From Elephas maximus indicus (taxonomy: Eukaryota; Chordata; Mammalia; Proboscidea; Elephantidae): DNA of 64,000 bases. Below, piece after piece: positions 55,246 through 64,000 of this stretch. The translations under genes were made by a program, and so were the position numbers. The stretch spans positions 55,097,254-55,161,253 of the forward strand of contig NC_064828.1 of NCBI RefSeq assembly GCF_024166365.1. Reading direction: 5' to 3'. How positions within the stretch are numbered: the stretch's first letter is position 1; the number at the start of each line of letters is the position of its first letter. Under the pieces are notes generated by a model. The model had not been told where the DNA came from and made no database searches. It saw nothing but the letters and a program-made list of their open reading frames with translations.

Positions 55246-55928
55246 AAATTGTATATCTCTTCCCTTCTATTTACCTACACTCAGATTTTTGCATCGTTAT
55301 GTTTTCTTTGATGCTAGACTTTTCTAAGAACTGACTCCATAGGACGGTGTGAATGAGCTGTGCTTCACTAGTGGGATGAGGTGGGTGTGGACAGCAGTGT
55401 TTATTGTCAGCAATTTTGTAAGAAAGACACTTCATCATAGAATTTCTTGCCATGTTTTCAGGTTGCTCTACTACATTGGGCTGTGCTCTCTGCTTCATGG
55501 AGAAACCAATTCATAGAGACATCTCGTTGCTGCTATCTTTGGTAGACTCATTTGTTTTGGATATGTTATTGGAATTCATTAACTGTAATTCTTTACATCC
55601 CACTACCGTCACAGTTTCACTTTGGATTATTGGCCTCATTAATTTATTCTTTATTCATAATGAACACTTGAGAACCCACAACACGAGAACCTGACATTAC
55701 TTGTTACTTGCGTCTATTTTCCATCCTATCCTCCCAGTCTCTTCCCAAGAGGTAATCACAATGTTCAATTGCTTTGCTTTCATTTCTTCCACATATGTAA
55801 GAGTAAAAATATGTACTTATTTTAAAAAGTCAAAAATTTTCTTATATGTAAGTGCTTCTAGAAATAATCTTAGTATATGATGGTATCTCTTCACATTTCT
55901 TTTCATGAGGCTGACTCGTTTATCTAGC
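55246..55928. other. No recognised feature
   Basis: No family recognised. Open frames of 75-80 codons on both strands overlap and are unconvincing. Confidence 0.45.
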
Positions 55929-56424
55929 TGATTTACTAAAGGACACTTCCTTTTCCCTCTGATCTTCCATTCTACTGTTAACATATCAATGATCCATGTA
56001 TCAATGGATCTGATTTTGAGGTCTCTCTTTTATTCTGTTTCAGATTGTTTACCCCTGTAGTGATCGAAATTATACCTTTATATTTGGTACAAGTGCATTT
56101 CATTCTGATTACATGTAGTAGCCTTTATAGTATATTGGTTATTCATGGTCTTTGTAATAATATATTTTACAATCAAAATGTGAAATCCTATGAAAAATTC
56201 TGATGAAAGTTAAGTGGAATCTCTTTAAATCTACAACATAATTTGAGGAGAATTAAGATCTTTAAGCAATTCTTATTATCAATAAAAATAAAACATCTCT
56301 TTGTTCAGAACTTTTAATGACTTTCAGTAAAATTTTATAATTTTTATCTACAATTCTTATAATACTTTTAAAATATTTATTCCTATGTACTCTTCAGGAT
56401 TTGTTACTATTGTAAAAGGTAATT

Positions 56425-58022
56425 GTTGTTCGTTGTTGTTGTTAACATGTTGTGAGAGAAAAAATGTTGTCAGGTGCCTTCGAGTAGGTTCAGACTCATA
56501 GTGACCCTATGTACGATGGAAGGAAACACTGCTCGGTCCTGTGCCATCCTCACAATGGTTATTATGCTTGAGCCCATTGTTACAGCCACTGAGTCAATTC
56601 ATCTCCTTAGGGTCTTCTTCCTTTTCACTGACCCTGAACTTTACCAAGGATGATGTCCTTCTCCAGAGACTGGTCCTTCCTGATGAAATGTCCAAAGTAC
56701 GTGAGACGAACTCTCTCTACTCTTGCTTCCAAGGAGCAGTCTGGCTGTATCTCTTCCAAAACAGACTTGTTCATTCTTCTGGCAGTCCATGGTATATTCA
56801 ATATTTTTTGGCATCACCATAATTCAAAGGCATCAATTCTTCTTTGGTCTTCCTTATTAATTGTCCAGCTTTAGCATGAATATGAGGCGATTAAAAATAT
56901 CATGGCTTGGGTCAGGCACATCTTAGTCCTCCAAGTGACATCTTTGCTTTTTAACACTCCAAAGTGATCTTTTGCAGCAGATTTGCCCAATGCAATGTGT
57001 CATTTGATTTCTTGACTGCTGCTTTCATGGGTATTGATTATGGCCAAGTAAAATTAAATCCTTGACAGCCTCAATCTTTTCTCCGCTTATTGTGATGGTG
57101 CTTATTGGTCCAGTTGTGAGGATTTTTGTTTTCTTAATGTTGAGGTACAATCCATACTGAAGGCTGTAGTCTTCGATCTTCATCAGTAAGTGTTCAAGTC
57201 CTCTTCACTTTTAGCTAGGAAAGTTATGTCATCTGCATATCACAGGTTAATAATGAGTCTTTCACCAATCCTGATGCCTCATTCTTCTTCAAATAGTCCA
57301 GCTTCTCAGATTATTTGCTCAGTGTAGAGATTACATAAGTATGGTGAAAGGATACAACCCGGATGCACATCTTTCTTAATTTTAAACCATACAGTATCCC
57401 CTTGCCTGTTCAAACAACTGCCTCCTGGTCTATGTACAGGTTCCTTATGAGCACAGTTAAGTGTTCTGGAATTCTCATTCTTCACATTATCCATAATTTG
57501 TTATGACCCACACAGTTGAATGCTTTTGCAAAGTCAATAAAACACAGTTAACATCTTCCCGGTATTCTCTGCTTTCAGCCAAGATCCATCTGATACCAGC
57601 AATGATATTCCTGGTTCCACATTCTCTTCTGAATCCAGCTTGAATTTCTGATAGTTCCCTGTTGATGTACTTCTGCAGCCACTGTTGAATAATCTTCAGC
57701 AAAATTTTGCTTGTGAGTGATGTTAATGGTATTGTTTGGTAATTTCTGCATTGTGTTGGATCACATTTCTTTGGAATGGGCAAAATATGGATCTCTTCCA
57801 TTCGGTTGGCCAGGTAGCTGTCTTTCAAATTTCTTGGCATAGACAAGTGAGCACTTCCAGCTGTGCAACCCTTTGTTGAAACATCTTAATTGATATTCCA
57901 TCCATTCCTGGGGCTTTGTTTTTTGTCAATGCCCTCCGTGCAATTTGGACATCTTCCTTCAGTACCAGTGGTTCTTGTTTATACGCTACCCTCTGAAATG
58001 TTTGAATGTTGACCAATTCTTT
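56425..58022 (-). mobile_element. RTE LINE, 5' truncated, nested in L1M
   Basis: Left end with tail GTTGTTCGTTGTTGTTGTTA, then CTCGGTCCTGTGCCATCC and onward to the RT domain at the right. It is 1.6 kb, the 3' half of the 3.0 kb element. It lies inside an L1M ORF2, so it inserted later than that L1. Confidence 0.9.
57306..58016 (-). pseudogene. RTE reverse transcriptase remnant
   Basis: Pieces at 57825-58016 (RALTKNKAPGMDGISIKMFQ), 57487-57846 (LPIPKKCDPTQCRNYQTIPL, then LQKYINRELSEIQAGFRREC) and 57306-57494 (GDTVWFKIKKDVHPGCILSP) are consecutive RT segments. They are in different frames. The catalytic part further 3' is broken. Confidence 0.85.
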
Positions 58023-58798
58023 TTATGAATGAATGTGACTGTGTGTATTTCTTTCATCTGCTTTTGGTGCTTCCTATGTCATTCAATATTTTGCCCATAG
58101 AATCCTTCAAAATTTTCCTTTTTAAAGATATGTAGATTAAGCATTTGTGGACTAATAATTGTATTGTAATACGGTTGATTTCATGTCTTAAAATATATGG
58201 TTAAGATCAATTACTAATTTGATAATAGACTTTTCGCCTTTCTATGTAGATATCATATCATCCGTAAATAATGGCAGCTTTATTTGCATCTCTTCAATCC
58301 TTATGCTTTCAATCGCTTTCTTTTCCTATTATGACTACTAAAACCTTCAACATAATGCTAAATAAACTTAGTGGTAGAGATCATTGTCTTTTTTTCCCCC
58401 TGATTTCAAATGCAATACTCTCAAAACCTCCTAAATTAACCTGATTAGAGATATAATTGATGAGGTAAAAGAGTTCCCTTCATTCCTAATTAACCAAAAG
58501 GCATCTTGTTTGTTTGCTTAATAATCAATATGTTTTTTTTTTTATATCATAGCTGAAGACTGTTTTGATAGTTTTCAAAGAATAAACCTTTAATATCTTT
58601 GATTGTCTCTTCTGTTTCCCTTTTTTCTTCTTCATTGATGTCTGCTCTAAATGTCCTATAGACTTCTTTCAACTTACTTTGGGTTTGTTCTTCTGTCCTT
58701 TCTTTTTCTAGCCTTTTTTTTTTTTTTGCTTTTGAAAACTTGGCCAAATCAAAAATAGTTAAACTTCCTCTGTTTTAATACCATCTACACCTATAAAT

Positions 58799-58965
58799 TG
58801 GAGCCCTGGTGGCACAGTGGTTAAGAGCTCAGCTACTAACAAAAAGATTGGCAGTTCAAATCCACCAGCTGCTCTTTGGAAACTCAATGTAGCAGTTATA
58901 CTCTGTCCTATAGGGTCGCTGTGAGTTGGAATTGGCTCGATGGCAACGGGGTTTTTATATACATT
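58799..58965 (+). mobile_element. AfroSINE, short form
   Basis: GGAGCCCTGGTGGCACAGTG, GGCAGTTCAAATCCACCAGC, TCTGTCCTATAGGGTCGCTG and a GGGGTTTTT tail. Inserted into the L1M relic. Confidence 0.96.
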
Positions 58966-59604
58966 GCCTGTTAAATTTATCTTTCATGGTATTCAAGAAG
59001 TTTTGACATATGATCTGCTAAATATGTTAATTTTAAAATATACACTACAATTTTTGATACATCAGTCATTTTGAAGTTTTCATTTCCAAAATATAAGGTT
59101 TTAAAATTTGTCTTTTAAATATTAGCTTCCAATTTGATTTCATTGTGCTCAGAGAACATAGGATGTAAAATAAATTATCTAAGAATAATTGCTTTGTAGT
59201 ATAATAAATGTATTTGTTCCATATACTGGTGAATAATCTGAATTTAAAATTATTGAAAGCAGAATACTTTATATGTTGATAAGATCAAACTTGTTGTCCA
59301 ATACTGTTTTGCTAGTCTTTGTTTTATTTATCAGTTAATGAGAAGTATATTTAAATATACTGATGGATTTCTCCAAGTATCTCTACAATCCTATTAATGT
59401 TTATTTTTTATATATTCAAACTGTATGAAGTACATTGTACTTAAAACACCGTGTCATACAAGTGTATTAAAACTTTTGTTATTTTTATAGTAACCCTCCT
59501 GTTCATTCCTAAAAATGCCTTAATCTAAAGTTATTTACTCTGATATTAATATGAATATAACAAATATTTTTGTTTTTAAGTACATTTTGCTTGTTTTAGT
59601 ACTG

Positions 59605-60600
59605 TGGGAGGAGAAGAGGCAATGCTGATGCAGTGCAGTGAGTTAGTGTATATGGCTCTTCTAGTCATGGTCTTGTCACTCCTACAAAATAATTGGGCGG
59701 GACTATGCAAATAAGGTACTTTTGTTCCACCAAGGGAATTGAACAACCTGCTAATGATGCAAATAAAGTACCAGGAACCCTGATAGGGGATTGAACAGTT
59801 TTGCCATCCTACTAGGCTTAAACAGAGCCAATCCAAGAGGCAGAGGGTGACCTCACTACCAACAAGAAGAAGAGCTGGGAATGTAGTTCACCTTTTGGAC
59901 CCAGAGTCCTTATGCTGAGAACTTCCTAGAACCAGGAGATAGAGCTGTAACGCCAGAAGACGAGAAGTACCAGCAAGCATGGCAGAGTCCAGTGACATAG
60001 AAATGGCAGCAGCAGAACCAGGAGACTGGCACAAGAAGGCTTGGTGGGCTTCCTGGCCCATGGAGTGAAGGAGCTGCGTATCTTCATGCAGAATCTTGCT
60101 GGTGAAGTGGGGTACTTCCTGACACTTATTAAAAGCTAAAAAGCTTTGTAGCACTTGCCCAAGAAGGGCAGAGGCCAGATCTGAGCAAAGGCAGAGGCCA
60201 AGAGCACAGGGCCCGTGGTGAGAGCGAGGGCTTTGTGGCAGCAGCCAAGAAGAAGCTGTCCTGATCAAAGAACTTTATCCTGAATTGTTCATGTTACCTC
60301 CAAGTTGATCCTGATCCTGAATTGTAACCTGTTACTTCCTACTAAACCCCATGATCGTGAGTATGGTCTTTGAGTTCAGTATGGCCATTGCAAAGAATTA
60401 TCAAACCCAGCAGAGAAGCAGAGAGTGCTGTGGGAGGGATGGCTGGTGCCAGAACTGATAAAAGGTTGGAGAGTGGAGGTATATCTGACCTCACTTCATA
60501 CGGATCAGCCTTAGGCTGATGTTGATCTTCATTCTCCTCCCTTCTTTTGAAGTTAGACAAAGTCCAATGCTATGCCATTTTTACAGCTGCAAGTCTCTCT
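59605..60600 (+). mobile_element. Unclassified LTR-like element, copy B
   Basis: Partner of 990-2105, same strand. It shows TTCTAGTCATGGTCTTGTCA, GACTATGCAAATAAGGTAC, CTGAGAACTTCCTAG, TAAACCCCATGATCGTGAGT and GTGGGAGGGATGGCTGGTGC. It contains no SINE. Three minus-strand open frames (up to 126 codons) lie in it but are not shared by copy A, so they are not genes. Confidence 0.6.
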
Positions 60601-60788
60601 TTCCCAAATGAGACAAGGGATGCCTTCAGGACACTATTGCACCTAGGTTCTAATTGTTATGGAGAAGAAAGCTAATTTAGAGCTCTTAATTACCCATTAT
60701 CCCTCAGGTTGAAACTTTCTAGAAGCTTCTGAATGTTCTTGAGCTATGATTTTAAAGCAGACTTCTACATGAGTGGTGTAAATTTTTA

Positions 60789-60896
60789 AGCAATAGTTAC
60801 TAACTGAAGGGTTGGTGGTTCGAATCCATCCAGAGGCATCTCAGAAGAAAGGCCTGGAGATCTACTTCCAAAAGGTCACAGCCGTTGAAAACCCTT
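60789..60896 (+). mobile_element. AfroSINE fragment, long form
   Basis: GGTTGGTGGTTCGAATCCAT, AGAAAGGCCTGGAGATCTAC and AAAAGGTCACAGCCGTTG. Both the first bases of the head and the 3' tail are missing. Confidence 0.88.
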
Positions 60897-62790
60897 TTAC
60901 TTACCTCTTTCAAAACTGAAACATTTCCTCTGAAGGGAACTCTGTTTTGTACTTTGGTGACTGGATTCAGTCTCATCCGTTAATGACATGCCAATGATAG
61001 GTTCTTTAAATTTTTAGGAAGGTCATACTATCTTTTATTAACCTTTAGTCCTATTATAGGTTTCATCCAGTTGGAGGGTGTTCAGTGGAGCTTATTTACA
61101 TGGATTTGTGAAATGCAGCAGTGAGAGTTGTTGCTAAGATGTCTCCTTATATATTCTTTTAAATTTAAGAGGCACTTTTTTTTTCCTTTTTTAACCCTTC
61201 AATTAAGAACAATATATTTTCCCTTTATATGCAGTTTAAATTCACTCAACACATAGGAATACATTTTTTTTCTTTGTGGCTTTCAAAATAAATCATGTTT
61301 TTATGTATAGATTCTTGAGTCTAGAGGTTTATGTACTAACGATGTTCAAAGTTTTCATTAAATGAAACTACCTCTCTATATTCAAAAGACTGGTTTATAC
61401 TCTGTACCATGTCATTTATTAGAAGCTTCTGTGACTGACTTTCGAACACTTGTTTAAGGCACAACAGTCAATCTCTACTGAAGTGTTGTCAGCACAAGAA
61501 AATATTTTGAGAGTGCTATAGAGTGAAATTTGTTTCCTCTTTCATCAATAATAATAAATATTTAAATCTTATTTAAATTTTAACTGCAGGGTGTATAAGT
61601 GCCATATGATAGATTTCATTTTAAAATTGAGCAAAATTTAATGTTTTGTTATAAGATATGTCTCTTTAATTTTAACATCAAAAACTATTTATAGAATATA
61701 TGATATTGTGAATATCTTCAGGGGAAAATTGAATTTCCTGTGTCATTTTGATTAACTTCTAAAACTTCTCAGAGAAACTACATGGAAAAGTGTTCAATGG
61801 TTGATGAGTTTGCTATTTGTAACACCAAGACTTTTTAGGGATTAAGAAGCAATGATGGATATGTAATCCCACACATTTCTTTCCACAGGGCCTTGGAAGG
61901 GGACTATTTATTCTTGGCTATTAAGCCATATCTCACTTCTTCTATTTTGCTGAAAGAGTTAAGTATGTGGGTACTATACTCAGATGGCCACCTGAAAGAG
62001 TTTTAATAATTACAAATACAAAATTTAGGTTATGTTGAGTTATTTTTAGAAATCAAAACACTGTAGGTGGAATTTTTGTTTTTATTGTTCTTTGAAGAAG
62101 TACTTATGTTTATATTGGAATTGTCAATAGTTGAACAGAGATCTTTTTTTTTTAATACCATAAAAATAATTTGGCTCTTTACACCTAAAAAAAAAAAAAA
62201 AGACACTTAAGCTTTCTTAAATTGTATATTTTAGAAACATAATTTTACTCCTACATTATAATGTATTGGTTGTGAAATAGCTTCCCATTTGGGTCTTTTT
62301 TATATAATGATGCATGTAGCACACAAAGCATTTTTGTAAGCCTTTGGATAATTTTTATACTTACTCGTTGTTTAGTGGGTATATATGCATAAGGCTAAAC
62401 ACATGTGGTGTTATACTTTGAAAACTGCAAAAGTTTCCCCTCCTAATTTTCAAAGCCAATTATCAAAAACTCACCAGCATAATGCAAGACAACTCTCCAC
62501 TTTGCAGCAATCATAGTTTCTTGTTAGTGCTTCCATTGCAAGTGTCTATTTCGGAGGAGATCACCTCTAATAATTTATGTGACATGAGGTCAAGCACTAC
62601 AGCATCAGTTGTCATTCAAAATGCTTTCAGAGATTGTGCAATGGATACCCTTAATGCTGAGGATAATCATATCTGAGGCTTGTTTTTATTAATGTTCTTG
62701 TGGTTTTTATTTTTCACCAGCACAACACACTTAAACAAGAATAAATATTGTTATTTGTTAAAGGATCAAAATTTATATCTAGGATTTGGA
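60897..62790. other. AT-rich DNA, no recognised feature
   Basis: About 1.9 kb of apparently single-copy sequence. A 64-codon frame at 62482-62676 has no recognised similarity. Confidence 0.45.
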
Positions 62791-62804
62791 ATTTTGGTGA
62801 GTAT

Positions 62805-62880
62805 AATATGACCTTGTGGACCCCATGAAAGGATCTTGGGGACCCACAGCCCACATTTTGAGAATCACTGTTTCTAACCA
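62805..62880. repeat. Possible hAT-type transposon end
   Basis: CCTTGTGGACCCCATGAAAG and CATTTTGAGAATCACTG recall the ends of mammalian hAT MITEs. Short and diverged. Confidence 0.3.
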
Positions 62881-63551
62881 TTAATTGCTATTGCAAATGG
62901 CATCTGACTAATGGAATTTACCCTTTTTTAAGGATCAGAAAATGATTGTATCTTTTATGGCAGCACTTAGAAATTTTTCTAAATTACAGAATTTAAAAAA
63001 AAATCATCTGGATAAATGTTTGATGTCAACAACTACAGCAAAATCAAAATATTAAAACGACTGATTGAATAATTTTGGTGCTTTGGAAGACCAATTGGAA
63101 ATTTTTGCATTCCTCAGATTTATTAAATAAAAGCATAGTCTGCCGGCTCTTTGAAGGATATATTTGAGTCTTAGAAACTTTTATCACTGCCTCTGATACT
63201 TAGCTGTAAATTTATTTTTCTTGAACCACTAATTTTATAGGGTAATTTAATACTTTCATCTTCATAGGACTTAAAACCAATATTCATTATTAGATTTTAA
63301 ATTATTTATAGAAACACCATGTCAACAATTGAAATATGGAATTATCCTTTTCAAGAAGGTAGAGATATTCCTAACAGCCTATTGAAACAATATCAATAGT
63401 GATCCTTTTAGGAAAGTGAAAACATGCTACAATTTAAACTACTTTTACTGTCACTTTCAGATAGTTCCTATTGCTTTACATAAACATTTAATACATGAAT
63501 ATATGCATAATATATATACACTATATATGATAGATATATATAGATATGTTC
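62881..63551. other. No recognised feature; TA-rich microsatellite at its end
   Basis: Single-copy-looking AT-rich DNA, ending in a degenerate TA/GATA tract at 63500-63548. Confidence 0.45.
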
Positions 63552-63605
63552 TTGTTTGGTGCTGTTGAGTTGATTCCACCTCATAGCGGCCCTATATGCA
63601 ACAGC
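63552..63605 (-). mobile_element. AfroSINE/RTE 3'-end scrap
   Basis: TTTGGTGCTGTTGAGTTGAT, CCACCTCATAGCGGCCCTAT and GCAACAG match the shared 3' end of AfroSINE and RTE. Too short to decide which. Confidence 0.8.
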
Positions 63606-64000
63606 TATAGATCAATTGCTCAGAAGTCTGTATCACTTCTTATAGCTGAGTTTTTATGAGGCTGCAGAATGAGTATATACCAAGTCATGAGTTACATGTG
63701 ACATTTATAGTTCCATTATATCTATGAGAATTTGTTTTCAAAACATAACAGTAGACTTACTTTTAAAATTAAAATAATAATGACATGCCTTTTGTTTAAA
63801 AATTCTTCTGTTAATTAAAAATTAAAAAAATACACAAAACTTCAGTACTAGTATTTATCATGTTTTATTTTTATAAAACAGCTTCCTTCTCAGTTGAGTC
63901 ATTCATTAGTAAATTTTATTTAGATTTGATCTTCATCCTTTCAAGAATAGGTGCTGGGCATTCAGTATGAAAAAGAACCTTGTTCAAATATGAGCCTTTG
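63606..64000. other. No recognised feature
   Basis: AT-rich to the window end. Confidence 0.45.

Larger units (their letters stand above)
55930..59575 (-). mobile_element. Old L1 (L1M) ORF2 region, split by an RTE and an AfroSINE
   Basis: Inverted ORF2 pieces appear in the correct order. The first is 55930-56420 (TTCCATTCTACTGTTAACAT, GATCCATGTATCAATGGATC, TTATTCCTATGTACTCTTC). The second is 58023-58797 (ATAATGGCAGCTTTATTTGC, AACATAATGCTAAATAAAC). The third is 58966-59575 (TCATTGTGCTCAGAGAACAT, CTCTGATATTAATATGA). No reading frame survives. Confidence 0.65.

Noticed and set aside
58799-58870. tRNA-like A/B-box sequence
   Set aside because: This is the tRNA-derived head of an AfroSINE. No cloverleaf tRNA gene could be supported here or in the other SINE heads.
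59888-60268. 126-codon minus-strand open frame
   Set aside because: It lies within LTR-like copy B and is not preserved in copy A. No similarity recognised.
1-64000. CRISPR arrays, operons, phage or bacterial defence systems
   Set aside because: The repeats are dispersed, diverged and of retrotransposon type. Codon-dense prokaryotic organisation is absent, and the window is clearly mammalian.

Overview
This window is eukaryotic, AT-rich, intergenic DNA from a placental mammal, and it contains no intact protein-coding gene. The best clue to the organism is roughly 27 copies of a short tRNA-headed SINE with an AfroSINE-type body. One strand reads 'CCCTGGTGGCGCAGTGGTTA'; the other reads 'GTCGATTCCGACTCATAG' followed by 'GACAGAGTAGAACTGC'. 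These copies share their 3' tail with several RTE-type LINE copies ending in (GTT)n/(AAC)n. Together they point to an afrotherian, most likely a proboscidean (elephant) or a close paenungulate relative. That assignment is inferred from repeat families; there is no gene in the window to confirm it.

Layout. 0-5 kb: a MaLR (MLT1-like) LTR split by a ~1.1 kb LTR-like element that carries its own AfroSINE, then an old L1 3' end, a MIR trace, a second LTR-like element and an AfroSINE. 5-15 kb: AT-rich DNA with many minus-strand AfroSINEs, MIR and MaLR relics. It also holds an unclassified ~0.45 kb sequence present twice in inverted orientation (10.49-10.98 and 12.40-12.86 kb). 15.4-23.0 kb: a full-length but dead L1 on the plus strand (5'UTR, ORF1, ORF2, 3'UTR). 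23.1-24.3 kb: an ERVL-like LTR split by a MaLR LTR that is itself split by an AfroSINE. 24.8-28.5 kb: an old L1 fragment, AfroSINEs and a processed RPL35A pseudogene on the minus strand. 29.2-32.2 kb: a near full-length RTE LINE on the minus strand with an 8 bp target-site duplication. 32-43 kb: AfroSINEs, L2, L1M and MaLR relics, a ~210 bp palindromic element and a 5'-truncated RTE. 43.4-47.7 kb: an internally deleted RTE derivative, a 2.5 kb processed SRRM1 pseudogene on the minus strand with a target-site duplication, an RTE fragment, and an internally deleted Tigger transposon flanked by TA. 48-64 kb: hAT, MaLR, MIR, L2 and L1M relics, an RTE nested in L1M, further AfroSINEs, and a second copy (59.6-60.6 kb) of the LTR-like element seen at 1-2 kb.

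Biologically the window is a record of retrotransposition. Old eutherian elements (MIR, L2, L1M, MaLR, Tigger, hAT) form the substrate. Afrotherian-type RTE and AfroSINE copies, plus two L1-mobilised mRNA copies, landed in and around them, often nested. I found no RNA gene, CRISPR array, operon or working transposase. No novel functional system could be supported. The least explained structures are the inverted repeat at 10.5-12.9 kb, the palindromic element at 36.9-37.1 kb, the two-copy LTR-like family and the internally deleted RTE at 43.4 kb.
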